From Vreelandella nigrificans (GTDB lineage: Bacteria; Pseudomonadota; Gammaproteobacteria; Pseudomonadales; Halomonadaceae): a DNA stretch of 64,000 bases. The number at the start of each line of letters is the position of its first letter. The stretch's first letter is position 1. Location of the stretch: positions 5,150 to 69,149 of the forward strand of contig NZ_NWUX01000002.1 in NCBI RefSeq assembly GCF_002374315.1, read 5' to 3'. Positions 12,105 to 23,041 of the stretch are shown here, piece by piece. Both the position numbers and the translations under genes were made by a program. Below the pieces are notes generated by a model that saw only the letters and a program-made list of their open reading frames with translations, had not been told where the DNA came from and made no database searches.

Positions 12105-13211
12105 ATGTCGAAGTTGTCAGATGAGGATTATCGCAGTGTTCCTTTAAACGCTACCTTAGCGATTGCTGCGTTAGTGGTGATTATTGCAGGCATGAAGGTA
12201 GGCGCAGACCTACTGGTGCCCCTGTTGCTAGCGGTATTTATTGCGGTGGTATGTACATCCCCGGTGCAGTGGCTACACCGCTGGGGGCTGAGTTTACGCG
12301 CTGCAGTGTGTGTCACCTTGTTGGTGCTGTTAGCGTTTATACCCCTGATCGGTCTTTTGGTGGTTAATAGCTTTGGCACCTTTGTTGAAGCGTTACCAGA
12401 AATTGAGTCACGCCTTTATGAGCACTACTGGAATCTGCTCAATGCGCTCGCCACACATGGTATGGCGATTAACCCTGATCAGCTTGGGCAGCTGTTCAAT
12501 ATGGAGGACGTTGAGTCGTGGGTGCCCAAAGTACTAGGTGAGCTGGGAAACCTATTTGTCCAGGCCAGTATTGTGGCGTTGCTGGTTATTTTTATGTTGT
12601 TTGAGACACTTAACTTTCGAGCCAAGATTTCTTTGGCGCTTGAAAATCCGGCACCAAGCTTAAAGCGTTTTAGTGAGTTTAGTTTGACGCTGAAGCGCTA
12701 TTTGGCGGTTAAAACAATGATCAGTTTGGCTACGGGAGTGCTGGTATGGCTTTCGTGCTTGATCGTCGGTGTGGATTTTCCGCTCTTGTGGGGTGTGCTG
12801 GCCTTTGCGCTAAATTTTATTCCTAATATTGGCTCGGCATTGGCTGCTATTCCACCTGTACTGCTTTTACTGGTCGCTCAGGATGGGGGTGTTGTTCAAG
12901 CGCTTCTACTGGCTTCTGCTTACTTAGCGATTAATTTTATTTTAGGTAATCTTATTGAGCCTCGTGTGATGGGGCAGGCGTTAGGGCTATCTACCTTTGT
13001 GGCGTTTCTATCTCTAGTGGTGTGGGGGTGGATCTTCGGGGTTGCGGGTATGTTGCTGTCGGTAGTGCTGACCATGACACTAAAAATTGCCTTGGACAGT
13101 CATCCACAAACACGCTGGATAGCTCACCTGTTAGGGCCGGGTAACCGGAAGGTGGGTCGGGATAGTCAGCCTGGGGATGCCTGTAAGCCCCCCTTAAAGC
13201 GCGGGGATTAG
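12105..13211 (+). CDS. AI-2E family (PerM-like) membrane permease
   Basis: This 368-residue protein has about seven or eight hydrophobic segments, starting with TLAIAALVVIIAGMKVGADLL. It has the family's central soluble stretch (about 70-150) and a C-terminal core with FIPNIGSALAAIPPVLLLL and LGNLIEPRVMGQALGLS. Members include the AI-2 exporter TqsA and permease PerM. Substrate cannot be told from sequence. GGAG lies just before the ATG. The gene stands alone between the SIMPL gene and convergent trxA. Confidence 0.88.
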   Translation: MSKLSDEDYRSVPLNATLAIAALVVIIAGMKVGADLLVPLLLAVFIAVVCTSPVQWLHRWGLSLRAAVCVTLLVLLAFIPLIGLLVVNSFGTFVEALPEIESRLYEHYWNLLNALATHGMAINPDQLGQLFNMEDVESWVPKVLGELGNLFVQASIVALLVIFMLFETLNFRAKISLALENPAPSLKRFSEFSLTLKRYLAVKTMISLATGVLVWLSCLIVGVDFPLLWGVLAFALNFIPNIGSALAAIPPVLLLLVAQDGGVVQALLLASAYLAINFILGNLIEPRVMGQALGLSTFVAFLSLVVWGWIFGVAGMLLSVVLTMTLKIALDSHPQTRWIAHLLGPGNRKVGRDSQPGDACKPPLKRGD

Positions 13212-13232
13212 TAAAAAAGAGGAGAGCAGCAA

Positions 13233-13251
13233 CCGCCGGCGTAGCCGGCGG
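13233..13251. terminator. Hairpin between the AI-2E permease gene and trxA
   Basis: CCGCCGGC (13233-13240) and GCCGGCGG (13244-13251) form a perfect 8-bp stem with a 3-base loop between two convergent genes. Neither side has an immediate U-run, so termination is likely only in part. Confidence 0.45.
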
Positions 13252-13271
13252 CAGTAAAGCTTAAAACGTTG

Positions 13272-13595
13272 TTAGGCGTTTTGGTCGATAAACTGGGTTA
13301 GCTGAGATTTAGATTGAGCGCCTACCAGTGAAGCGACTTTGGTGCCTGATTTAAACAACATTACCGTAGGTACACCACGCACGCCTTGCTCAGCGGCAAT
13401 TTCCGGTGCGTCGTCTACATTTACGCTAACCACTTTTATATTATCGCCACGTTCGGCGGCAACTTCATCCACCACAGGTGCCATTACTTTACAGGGACCG
13501 CACCAAGGGGCCCAGAATTTCAGCAGGACAGGCTGTTCGGCGTTGAGGACTTCTTGCTCGAAATTGGCGTTGGTGACATCAACATTATTAGCCAT
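13272..13595 (-). CDS. trxA: Thioredoxin 1
   Basis: This 107-residue protein carries the active site WCGPC inside FWAPWCGPCK and the conserved cis-Pro in GVRGVPTVMLF. It reduces protein disulfides, including those of PAPS reductase, whose gene lies 1.4 kb away. The start chosen is the second ATG (13595), because GGGAG is 6 bases before it. The first ATG (13601) directly abuts that ribosome site. Confidence 0.97.
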   Translation of the reverse strand: MANNVDVTNANFEQEVLNAEQPVLLKFWAPWCGPCKVMAPVVDEVAAERGDNIKVVSVNVDDAPEIAAEQGVRGVPTVMLFKSGTKVASLVGAQSKSQLTQFIDQNA

Positions 13596-14913
<1,318 letters not shown>

Positions 14914-14924
14914 GCCTAGTAAAA

Positions 14925-14959
14925 CAATCGCGCCCAGGTTAACTGCCTGGGCGCGATTG
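14925..14959. terminator. Bidirectional terminator between cysB and cysH
   Basis: Perfect 14-base arms, CAATCGCGCCCAGG (14925-14938) and CCTGGGCGCGATTG (14946-14959), surround a 7-base loop between convergent genes. On the minus strand TTTT follows the stem, giving a good terminator for cysH. On the plus strand the tail is poorer. Confidence 0.85.
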
Positions 14960-14988
14960 CTTAGTACTGGATAATTAGTGCTGGGTAA

Positions 14989-15609
14989 TTAGTGCTGGAG
15001 GTGTAGTCCACATTCACGCTTCTCTTCCACTTTGGTGGGATCGAAGTAGTCGAAGTTATTAGGTAAGTCATGGGCCTGTAAATACTGGTACATATCTTTT
15101 GCAGACCACTGAAGTAACGGAGCTACTTTTAACAAGCCGGAGCTGTTGCGGCTGACGACCTGCATTTTGGCCCGCTCTGGGGTGTCTTCGGCTCGCAGTG
15201 CGGTAAACCATACATCTGGCTGCATATCCCGCAGCGCGCGCTCAAAGGGCTCTATTTTCACTTCCTGAGTAAATGCTGCATGGCGGGGGTCATCAATGCC
15301 AGGCATAGGTCCTTCTAGTGCTTCTCGGTGTGCGCGGGTACGCTTGGGTAAAAAACTCACCAGATTCAGATTAAGTCGCTGAATTAATGCATCGGCAAAT
15401 TGGTAAGTGGCTTCGGTGTTATAGCCACTATCCATCCAGACAATTGGAATGTCAGGTCGGGCTTGGGTCACCATATGCAGAATGACCGCTTCAAACGGGC
15501 GGAAATTAGTCGTGCAGATGGGGTGATTGCCTTGGGTCAGCGCCCACTCAATAAGCCCCTGAGGGTTATTGGCAAAATCGCGGTTGATGTCATCAAGTGC
15601 TGAGGACAT
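14989..15609 (-). CDS. cysH: Phosphoadenylyl-sulfate reductase (thioredoxin)
   Basis: This 206-residue protein reduces PAPS (or APS) to sulfite using thioredoxin. The C-terminal catalytic motif is ECGLHLQH, and the nucleotide-binding fold includes SGYNTEATY. The paired cysteines of the Fe-S APS reductases (CC...CxxC) are absent, so PAPS is the likelier substrate. It is somewhat shorter than E. coli CysH (244). The ATG at 15609 was chosen because GGAGG lies 4 bases upstream; an upstream ATG at 15639 lacks one. Confidence 0.93.
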   Translation of the reverse strand: MSSALDDINRDFANNPQGLIEWALTQGNHPICTTNFRPFEAVILHMVTQARPDIPIVWMDSGYNTEATYQFADALIQRLNLNLVSFLPKRTRAHREALEGPMPGIDDPRHAAFTQEVKIEPFERALRDMQPDVWFTALRAEDTPERAKMQVVSRNSSGLLKVAPLLQWSAKDMYQYLQAHDLPNNFDYFDPTKVEEKRECGLHLQH

Positions 15610-15728
15610 GCTGCCTCCTGTTTGAGTGTAGAGAGTCATCGTCTTTAGGCTACCAAACCCAGGCCCTGCTTCCCCAATACCGTTTGGTTAGGCTTTTATA
15701 TTCCTTTTTGATTTGATTTTTTTGTTAC

Positions 15729-17096
15729 TTATTCCAAAGCACCGATTAAGTGACGAATTTTATCCAGTGTCTCCGTGTACTCTTCATCGGCCTTCGAGTC
15801 AGCGACCAGGCCCCCGCCCCCCCAAACGTGCAGTTTGCCTGCATCTGCCACCATAGTGCGTATCGCAATCGACGTATCCATGCTGCCGCGGGTATCCAGG
15901 TAGCCCAAGCTACCGCAATAAATACTGCGCTGGCAGGGCTCTAGCTCGTCGATAATCTGCATGGCGCGTATTTTGGGGGCGCCGGTAATTGAGCCACCTG
16001 GTGATGCAGCGGTAAGTAGCGATAAAGGTGAGTACTCGCTGGCAAGCTGGCCCTGCACCACGCTAACGAGATGGTGCACGTTAGGGTAGCTTTCTAATTG
16101 GCAAAGTTGCGGTACGCGAATGGTGCCAGGGGTGCATACACGTCCCAGATCGTTGCGAAGCAAATCTACAATCATTACGTTTTCGGCACGATCTTTACTG
16201 CTGCTAAGGAGCTCTTCAGCTAGCGCGCGGTCCTCCTCGGGTGTACTTCCCCGGGGGCGCGTGCCTTTAATCGGGCGGGTCTCTACTTGTCCATTTCGGC
16301 ACTGAATAAAGCGCTCAGGTGAGAGCGATAGTACTGCTTGATCCTTCCAAGCCATAAAGCCAGAGAAGGGGGTAGGTGTTGCCTTTCTAAGGCGCAAGTA
16401 AGCTTGCCATTCATCCCCTAGGTAGCTCGCAGAAAAGCGCTGGGCCAAGTTGATTTGGTAGCAATCGCCCGCACGGATATAGCGCTGAACGGCATTAAAA
16501 CGCTCGGTGTAGTCTGCTTGGCTAAGTTCAGCTTGAAAGGAGCTGGTTAAACGGAAGCGCTCATTATCTGCTGCTGGTGGTTGCTCTAGCCACTTGATGA
16601 CTTGTTGTTGCCGTTGTGCCGTAGCGATTAGCCATGTGTTCTGGGTCTGGTGATCAAAGGTAATGCACCAGTCGTAGAGCCCCAAACGAGCCAAGGGTAA
16701 CGCGGTGACGGCAGAATGCTGGCTGGGGATCGATAAGTTGTTACGGCCTAAATCGTAGCTCCAGTAGCCCATCAGCCCCCCTAAGAAGGGTAGCTCGCTA
16801 TCTACCTCAATGCTGGGCAGCTGCTCTAGCATCCACTGCTGCAGGGCGGTGCTGTCGTTATGCCAGTCGGCTGATGCATCAGGCAGCGTTAGCTGATCAG
16901 AGTTGAAAAGCACATGACCATCTGAGGTGACCTCAAGCGTTGCCAGCGGGTCACTACTGAGTATGTCATAGCGCCCATTTGCTGCGGGGCGGCCGCTATC
17001 TAAAAGCACTGCACCTGGGCGCTGGCGCAAACGAGCAAAGAGCGCTAGCGGGTCTGGAGAGTAGGGCAGGGCAGTAATGGTCAACGCCGTTGTCAT
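15729..17096 (-). CDS. pabB: Aminodeoxychorismate synthase component I
   Basis: This 455-residue chorismate-binding enzyme makes 4-amino-4-deoxychorismate for folate with PabA. The PIKGT motif (RPIKGTRPRG) carries the Lys that separates PabB from anthranilate synthase TrpE. GSITGAPKIRAMQIIDELEP and the C-terminal ETLDKIRHLI are also typical. Length matches E. coli PabB (453). It is monocistronic here; a gap of 253 bases separates it from the divergent gntR gene. Confidence 0.95.
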   Translation of the reverse strand: MTTALTITALPYSPDPLALFARLRQRPGAVLLDSGRPAANGRYDILSSDPLATLEVTSDGHVLFNSDQLTLPDASADWHNDSTALQQWMLEQLPSIEVDSELPFLGGLMGYWSYDLGRNNLSIPSQHSAVTALPLARLGLYDWCITFDHQTQNTWLIATAQRQQQVIKWLEQPPAADNERFRLTSSFQAELSQADYTERFNAVQRYIRAGDCYQINLAQRFSASYLGDEWQAYLRLRKATPTPFSGFMAWKDQAVLSLSPERFIQCRNGQVETRPIKGTRPRGSTPEEDRALAEELLSSSKDRAENVMIVDLLRNDLGRVCTPGTIRVPQLCQLESYPNVHHLVSVVQGQLASEYSPLSLLTAASPGGSITGAPKIRAMQIIDELEPCQRSIYCGSLGYLDTRGSMDTSIAIRTMVADAGKLHVWGGGGLVADSKADEEYTETLDKIRHLIGALE

Positions 17097-17289
17097 GAAG
17101 CAAAAAGCCTAGCCGGTGGAGGAGGCGTATTTTAGAGGGCATGAATCACACACACCAGCGAAAAGCGTTGACGCACTACTCACGGTAATAAAGTGGCAGG
17201 TCAAGTTGGTGGCATCATTGTTGACATTTAATGTGTGCTGTAATCGTGTTTTACAACGAAAGATGAATAACATCGGGTATTTTACCTAG

Positions 17290-17318
17290 TTGACGGCACA
17301 AATGTGGCAGGCTAAAGT
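17290..17318 (+). promoter_or_regulatory. Sigma-70 type promoter of the methylcitrate operon
   Basis: TTGACG (17290-17295) and TAAAGT (17313-17318) are separated by exactly 17 bases. The predicted start, near 17325, lies just before a perfect 16-base palindrome, so a repressor bound there would block initiation or clearance. Confidence 0.65.
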
Positions 17319-17330
17319 TCTCCTATTCCA

Positions 17331-17346
17331 TAATTGTCGACAATTA
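17331..17346. promoter_or_regulatory. Palindromic operator, probably for the adjacent GntR regulator
   Basis: TAATTGTCGACAATTA is a perfect 16-base palindrome located between the predicted transcript start and the ATG at 17350. The core TTGTCGACAA resembles sites of FCD-type GntR regulators. It ends only 3 bases before the start codon, so it also occupies the place of the ribosome site; no Shine-Dalgarno is visible. Confidence 0.75.
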
Positions 17347-17349
17347 GCC

Positions 17350-18093
17350 ATGACCTCACTTGCTACCCAATCTCGTCCTAGCGCTGGTTTGCCCAATGAT
17401 CAGATCTCGCCAGAAGTGCGTACGCTGGCTGAGCGGGTATTTCATCAGCTGCAAGACGCTATCGTACGCGGCGAGCTGGCGCCGGGCAGCAAAATTACCG
17501 AGCCTGGGCTTTCTAAAACCTACGGTATTTCTCGTGGGCCATTACGCGAAGCAATGCGCCGTTTAGAAGCACACCGCCTGATTGAACGTGTCCCCCATGT
17601 TGGTGCGCGGGTTGTCAAACTCTCGATGAAAGAGCTGCTTGAGTTGTTTGATGTGCGTGAAGCCCTTGAGAGTATGGCGGCGCGCTTGGCGGCCGAGCAT
17701 ATGTCTGCCGAAGAGATCCAGGGGTTGCGAGATGTACTTGCACTCCATGAAGGGCAGGCGGACCTCAAACGTGGCGAAGCCTACTATCAACGTGAAGGTG
17801 ACCTCGATTTTCACTATCGCATTGTTCAGGGCAGCCATAACAAGATGCTGATGAATCTGCTTTGCGATGATCTTTACTACTTGGTCCGTCTTTATCGTAC
17901 TCAATTTAGTGCTAGCGGTTCGCGTCCACAGCGCGCCTTTGTGGAGCACCACCGTATTGTGGATGCGATTGAAGCCGGTGATGCCGAGCTTGCTGAACTG
18001 CTAATGCGCCGCCACGTCAGTGCTTCCCGCGCAAACGTTGCTGACCGCTATGCCGCTACTCTTGAACAACAATCGACGTCATCAACGGATTAA
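17350..18093 (+). CDS. GntR-family (FCD) regulator of the methylcitrate operon
   Basis: This 247-residue protein has an N-terminal winged helix (about residues 25-90; [28 protein letters not shown]) and a C-terminal all-helical FCD domain with metal/ligand-type residues ([14 protein letters not shown]). It is the first gene of the prp cluster and ends 43 bases before prpB, so it most likely represses the operon until methylcitrate or a related acid binds. The ATG at 17350 follows the palindrome. A TTG at 17290 is part of the -35 element and was rejected as a start. Confidence 0.88.
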   Translation: MTSLATQSRPSAGLPNDQISPEVRTLAERVFHQLQDAIVRGELAPGSKITEPGLSKTYGISRGPLREAMRRLEAHRLIERVPHVGARVVKLSMKELLELFDVREALESMAARLAAEHMSAEEIQGLRDVLALHEGQADLKRGEAYYQREGDLDFHYRIVQGSHNKMLMNLLCDDLYYLVRLYRTQFSASGSRPQRAFVEHHRIVDAIEAGDAELAELLMRRHVSASRANVADRYAATLEQQSTSSTD

Positions 18094-18136
18094 CACGCTA
18101 CGTCTATCCGCCAAGCCTTTTGAAGGAGCAACGCCA

Positions 18137-19024
18137 ATGTCTACTCTTACCCCTGGTGCACGCTTTCGTGCTGTGTTAGAAGCAACCCGCCCGCTGCCTA
18201 TTTTAGGCACGATTAACGCGTATACCGCGATGATGGCTGAGCGGGTGGGGCATCAAGCTATTTACCTATCCGGTGGCGGCGTAGCTAATGCTTCTTTTGG
18301 CTTGCCTGATTTAGGTATGACCAGTATGAACGACGTGGTTGAAGATGCGCATCGCATTTGTGGTGCCACTGACCTTCCGCTACTGGTGGATATTGATACG
18401 GGCTGGGGTGGTGCCTTTAATATTTCTCGTACCGTTAAAGAGATGCAGCGCGCAGGCGTTGCCGCCGTGCATCTGGAAGACCAGGTGGCTCAAAAGCGCT
18501 GTGGGCACCGTCCAAACAAAGCCATTGTGTCGCAGCAGGAAATGGTTGACCGCATCAAGGCCGCTGCGGATGCCAAGCTAGATTCCAACTTTTACCTGAT
18601 TGCCCGTACCGATGCGTTCCAGAAAGAGGGCTTGGACGCTGCCATCGAGCGCGCTAATGCCTGCGTGGAAGCAGGGGCAGACGCGATCTTCGCTGAAGCT
18701 GTGCATACCTTGGATGACTATCGTGCATTCTGTTCGCGCGTAAATGCCCCGATTCTTGCCAATATCACTGAATTTGGTGCGACGCCGCTGTTCTCTCAGC
18801 AGGAATTGGGTGAGGTGGGTTGCCGTATGGTGCTCTATCCGCTCTCCGCCTTCCGAGCCATGAATGCGGCTGCTTTAAAGGTGTACCAGAGCATTCTGGA
18901 TCACGGTCATCAAAAAGAGGTGGTCGACACTATGCAAACCCGTGATGAATTGTACGACTTTTTGAATTACCACGACTTCGAACAGAAGCTTGATGCGTTA
19001 TTTGCCGAGCAGAAAGACGCTTAA
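18137..19024 (+). CDS. prpB: 2-Methylisocitrate lyase
   Basis: This 295-residue enzyme of the isocitrate lyase superfamily splits 2-methylisocitrate into pyruvate and succinate. The catalytic motif KRCGH is visible in [10 protein letters not shown], and Mg-binding DIDTGWGG precedes it. AAGGAG lies 8 bases before the ATG at 18137, which settles the start. It is second in the operon for propionyl-CoA breakdown. Confidence 0.97.
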   Translation: MSTLTPGARFRAVLEATRPLPILGTINAYTAMMAERVGHQAIYLSGGGVANASFGLPDLGMTSMNDVVEDAHRICGATDLPLLVDIDTGWGGAFNISRTVKEMQRAGVAAVHLEDQVAQKRCGHRPNKAIVSQQEMVDRIKAAADAKLDSNFYLIARTDAFQKEGLDAAIERANACVEAGADAIFAEAVHTLDDYRAFCSRVNAPILANITEFGATPLFSQQELGEVGCRMVLYPLSAFRAMNAAALKVYQSILDHGHQKEVVDTMQTRDELYDFLNYHDFEQKLDALFAEQKDA

Positions 19025-19087
19025 TTGCCGTTAACCCAATATCTATACAGTTAAAACATATAAAAAAGAGCAAACAGGAGACACGAC

Positions 19088-20215
19088 ATGGCTGATAAAC
19101 CGCAAAACAGCGCAGGACTTCGTGGGCAAAGCGCTGGCAGCACAGCGCTGTGTACGGTAGGTAAAACGGGGTCTGGACTAACCTATCGTGGTTTTGACAT
19201 TAAAGAACTGGCAGAGAAAGCTAAGTTTGAGGAGGTTGCTTACCTATTACTTAAAGGTAAGCTGCCTAACCAAGCCGAACTTGATAACTACATCACCAAG
19301 TTGAAGGGGCTGCGTGGTTTACCTGATGCACTGAAAACTGTGCTGGAGCAGATTCCCAAAGATGCGCATCCGATGGATGTGATGCGTACTGGCACCTCGA
19401 TGTTGGGGAACCTGGAAACCGAAGAGAGCTTTGACCAGCAGCAGGATGTTTCTGATCGTCTGTTGGCGGTACTGCCCTCGATTATTTGCTACTGGTATCG
19501 TTTCAGCCACGACGGTGTGCGTATTGATACTGAAACCGACGATGATTCGGTTGGTGGTCACTTCCTGCATATGCTACGTGACAAGCCTGCCTCTGAGCTG
19601 CATGCACGGGTCATGAATGTCTCGCTTATTCTGTATGCTGAGCATGAATTCAATGCATCAACATTTACGGCCCGTGTGTGTGCATCAACGCTGTCCGATA
19701 TGCACTCCTGTGTCACGGGTGCAATTGGCTCGCTGCGTGGTCCGTTGCACGGCGGTGCCAATGAGGCGGCCATGGCGATGATTGAGAACTGGGCATCGCC
19801 GGAAGAAGCGGAGCGCGAAATGCTTGGTATGCTGGAGCGCAAAGAGAAAGTCATGGGTTTTGGTCACGCTATCTACCGTGAGTCCGACCCACGTAATGCG
19901 ATCATCAAAGAGTGGTCGCAAAAGCTTGCCGAAGACGTGGGTGACAGCGTGCTATACCCCGTTTCCGTGCGTTGTGAAGAAGTGATGTGGCGCGAGAAGA
20001 AGCTGTTCTGTAACGCTGACTTCTTCCATGCCAGTGCCTACCACTTTATGGATATTCCTACCAAACTGTTTACGCCGATCTTCGTGATGTCCCGCCTGAC
20101 TGGCTGGGCGGCTCACGTTTTCGAGCAACGTGCTAACAACCGTATTATTCGCCCCAGTGCTGACTATGTTGGCCCTGAGAAGAGCGAGTGGGTACCCATC
20201 GAAGCGCGTGGCTAA
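19088..20215 (+). CDS. prpC: 2-Methylcitrate synthase
   Basis: This 375-residue citrate-synthase fold protein condenses propionyl-CoA with oxaloacetate. Typical motifs are LHGGANEAAM and MGFGHAIYRESDPRN, which hold the catalytic histidines. Length and position between prpB and acnD separate it from the housekeeping citrate synthase GltA. A GGAG ribosome site precedes the ATG. Confidence 0.96.
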   Translation: MADKPQNSAGLRGQSAGSTALCTVGKTGSGLTYRGFDIKELAEKAKFEEVAYLLLKGKLPNQAELDNYITKLKGLRGLPDALKTVLEQIPKDAHPMDVMRTGTSMLGNLETEESFDQQQDVSDRLLAVLPSIICYWYRFSHDGVRIDTETDDDSVGGHFLHMLRDKPASELHARVMNVSLILYAEHEFNASTFTARVCASTLSDMHSCVTGAIGSLRGPLHGGANEAAMAMIENWASPEEAEREMLGMLERKEKVMGFGHAIYRESDPRNAIIKEWSQKLAEDVGDSVLYPVSVRCEEVMWREKKLFCNADFFHASAYHFMDIPTKLFTPIFVMSRLTGWAAHVFEQRANNRIIRPSADYVGPEKSEWVPIEARG

Positions 20216-20248
20216 CCCTTAACGGGCCGTGATTAAGTGAGAGGCATT

Positions 20249-22888
20249 ATGAACACGAATTATCGCAAGCCACTGCCAGGAGTAACGGCAGATGGTGCCC
20301 CGGTAGATTTCTTTGACGCGCGCCAAGCTGTTGAGGATATTCAGCCCGGTGCCTACGCGACGCTGCCCTATACTTCTAGGGTGCTGGCGGAGCAATTGGT
20401 GCGTCGCTGCGACCCAGCGCTGTTAACCGATGCACTCAAGCAGCTCATCGAGCGTAAGCAAGACCTGGACTTTCCTTGGTACCCGGCACGAGTGGTATGT
20501 CATGACATCCTTGGTCAAACGGCACTGGTAGATCTCGCTGGCCTGCGGGATGCGATTGCTGAGAAAGGCGGTGACCCGGCTAAAGTGAATCCGGTGGTGC
20601 CTACACAGCTGATTGTTGATCACTCTCTGGCAGTTGAACACGCCGGCTTTGAGAAGGATGCTTTCGAGAAAAACCGTCAGGTGGAAGATCGTCGTAACGA
20701 TGATCGCTTCCACTTCATTAACTGGACCAAAGTGGCCTTTGAGAACGTCGATGTGATCCCTCCGGGCAATGGCATTATGCACCAGATCAATCTGGAGAAA
20801 ATGTCTCCGGTGGTGCAGTGTCGCCCTGATGAGAGCGGTCAAAAAGTTGCTTATCCGGATACCTGTGTAGGTACTGATAGCCACACGCCGATGGTCGATG
20901 CACTGGGTGTTATTTCTGTCGGCGTTGGCGGTCTGGAAGCCGAAAGCGTCATGTTGGGCCGCGCTTCGATGATGCGTTTGCCGGATATCGTCGGTGTTGA
21001 GCTGGCAGGCAAGTTGCAGCCCGGCATCACCGGCACCGATATGGTATTGGCGATTACCGAGTTTCTGCGTAAAGAGCGCGTTGTGGGCGCCTACCTGGAG
21101 TTTTACGGTGAAGGTGCTGATGCACTGACGGTGGGTGACCGTGCCACTATTTCCAATATGACACCGGAGTATGGTGCCACGGCGGCGATGTTTTACATCG
21201 ACAACCAAACCATCGATTACCTTAAGCTGACTGGCCGTGAAGATGAGCAGGTTGCCTTGGTGGAAGCCTATGCCAAGCACACTGGGCTGTGGGCTGATAG
21301 CCTAAAAACGGCCGAGTATGAGCGGATACTGCGCTTTGATCTTTCGAGCGTTACCCGTACTTTGGCGGGGCCCTCCAACCCTCATGCTCATTTGCCCACC
21401 TCGGAGCTGGTCCAGCGCGGTATCGCTATCGATATGGATAAAGCTCGGGCCGATGAGCAAGCAGGTCACATGCCGGATGGAGCGGTAATCATTGCCGCTA
21501 TTACCAGCTGTACGAATACCTCAAACCCACGCAATATGGTGGCGGCAGGCTTAATTGCCCGTAATGCTAACCGCTTAGGGTTAACCCGTAAGCCATGGGT
21601 GAAGTCGTCGCTGGCGCCTGGCTCAAAAACCGTCAAGATGTACTTAGAAGAAGCGAACTTGATGGGGGAGCTGGAAAACCTTGGCTTCGGAGTAGTCGCC
21701 TACGCCTGTACTACCTGTAACGGTATGTCTGGGGCACTGGATCCGAAGATTCAGGAAGAAATCATCGATCGTGATCTTTACGCCACGGCGGTGCTTTCCG
21801 GTAACCGTAATTTTGACGGGCGCATTCATCCTTATGCTAAACAGGCGTTTTTGGCATCGCCACCGTTAGTGGTGGCTTACGCCATTGCGGGTACGATCCG
21901 TTTTGATATTGAGAAAGATATTCTTGGCACTGATCAAAACGGGAATCCGGTGACGCTTAAGGATATCTGGCCAGACGACAGTGAAATCGATGCGATTGTG
22001 AAAGCTTCGGTAAAGCCAGAGCAGTTCCGTCAGACTTATATCCCGATGTTTGATCTCGATAAGAGCGCACGTACCCAGGTGAGCCCGCTTTACGAATGGC
22101 GGCCGCAGAGTACCTATATTCGTCGCCCGCCCTACTGGGAAGGCAATATGGCGAAAGAGCGTGGCTTGAAAGGTATGCGTCCCTTGGCGATCTTGCCGGA
22201 CAATATCACCACTGACCACTTATCGCCCTCTAATGCGATTATGCTGGATAGCGCGGCAGGTGAGTACCTGCATAAGATGGGCCTGCCCGAGGAGGATTTT
22301 AACTCCTATGCCACCCATCGTGGCGATCATTTAACTGCTCAGCGCGCTACCTTGGCGAACCCAAAGTTGTTCAATGAAATGGTCCACGATGAGCAGGGCA
22401 AGGTGCTGCAGGGGTCGCTGGCGCGCATTGAGCCGGAAGGCACTGTGACGCGAATGTGGGAAGCTATTGAAACCTATATGGCGCGTAAGCAGCCGCTGAT
22501 CATCATTGCCGGTGCTGATTATGGTCAGGGCTCCTCCCGGGACTGGGCAGCAAAAGGTGTTGCTCTAGCAGGTGTTGAAGCCATCGTGGCCGAAGGCTTT
22601 GAGCGTATTCACCGTACCAACTTAATTGGTATGGGAGTGATGCCACTGCAGTTTGAAGAGGGCACCACTCGGAAAACCCTGGCGCTGGACGGTACGGAGA
22701 TCTTTGACGTAGAAGGCGAGCCGCAGCCACGGGCAATACTGACGTTAATCATTCACCGTCAAAGTGGCACTACCGAGCGGGTGCCTGTGATCTGTCGTAT
22801 TGATACCGCTGAAGAGGTCACTATTTACTCTGCTGGTGGCGTGTTGCAGCGTTTCGCCCAGGACTTCCTTGAGTCAACCGCGGCGTAG
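20249..22888 (+). CDS. acnD: Fe/S-dependent 2-methylcitrate dehydratase AcnD
   Basis: This 879-residue aconitase-like protein dehydrates 2-methylcitrate to 2-methyl-cis-aconitate (trans form with PrpF help). Fe-S ligands are seen in ITSCTNTSNP and YACTTCNGMSG. The swivel domain contains GADYGQGSSRDWAAKG. In bacteria acnD pairs with prpF in place of prpD, as here. I chose the ATG at 20249 (GAGAGG upstream) rather than an in-frame GTG at 20237. Confidence 0.96.
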   Translation: MNTNYRKPLPGVTADGAPVDFFDARQAVEDIQPGAYATLPYTSRVLAEQLVRRCDPALLTDALKQLIERKQDLDFPWYPARVVCHDILGQTALVDLAGLRDAIAEKGGDPAKVNPVVPTQLIVDHSLAVEHAGFEKDAFEKNRQVEDRRNDDRFHFINWTKVAFENVDVIPPGNGIMHQINLEKMSPVVQCRPDESGQKVAYPDTCVGTDSHTPMVDALGVISVGVGGLEAESVMLGRASMMRLPDIVGVELAGKLQPGITGTDMVLAITEFLRKERVVGAYLEFYGEGADALTVGDRATISNMTPEYGATAAMFYIDNQTIDYLKLTGREDEQVALVEAYAKHTGLWADSLKTAEYERILRFDLSSVTRTLAGPSNPHAHLPTSELVQRGIAIDMDKARADEQAGHMPDGAVIIAAITSCTNTSNPRNMVAAGLIARNANRLGLTRKPWVKSSLAPGSKTVKMYLEEANLMGELENLGFGVVAYACTTCNGMSGALDPKIQEEIIDRDLYATAVLSGNRNFDGRIHPYAKQAFLASPPLVVAYAIAGTIRFDIEKDILGTDQNGNPVTLKDIWPDDSEIDAIVKASVKPEQFRQTYIPMFDLDKSARTQVSPLYEWRPQSTYIRRPPYWEGNMAKERGLKGMRPLAILPDNITTDHLSPSNAIMLDSAAGEYLHKMGLPEEDFNSYATHRGDHLTAQRATLANPKLFNEMVHDEQGKVLQGSLARIEPEGTVTRMWEAIETYMARKQPLIIIAGADYGQGSSRDWAAKGVALAGVEAIVAEGFERIHRTNLIGMGVMPLQFEEGTTRKTLALDGTEIFDVEGEPQPRAILTLIIHRQSGTTERVPVICRIDTAEEVTIYSAGGVLQRFAQDFLESTAA

Positions 22889-22929
22889 TCAAGCAGGCGT
22901 TTAACGTATACGCCAAAGCGATAACTGAA

Positions 22930-22962
22930 AGAGCCCGTCGCTAAGCGTCGGGCTCTTTTTTT
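22930..22962 (+). terminator. Rho-independent terminator after acnD
   Basis: AGAGCCCG (22930-22937) pairs with CGGGCTCT (22949-22956), with a further CGC/GCG inside, followed by seven T. It is unexpectedly placed between acnD and prpF, so prpF may receive only read-through transcripts or have its own promoter. Confidence 0.88.
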
Positions 22963-23003
22963 GAGCATGTGTTTTTGAGCATGTGTTTGAACATGTGTTT
23001 TTT
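22963..23003. repeat. Three imperfect tandem copies of a GAGCATGTGTTTT unit
   Basis: GAGCATGTG at 22963 and 22977 and GAACATGTG at 22989, each followed by a T-run, form a 12-14 base tandem repeat directly after the acnD terminator. It has no coding sense. Slippage-type expansion is likely. Confidence 0.7.
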
Positions 23004-23041
23004 GTATATATGGTTTTTGAAAATGGTGAGGGAGCGTTGTT

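Noticed and set aside
20423-21280. Long minus-strand ORF (285 codons) inside acnD
   Set aside because: It is fully antisense to a well-supported aconitase-family gene, a common effect of codon bias.
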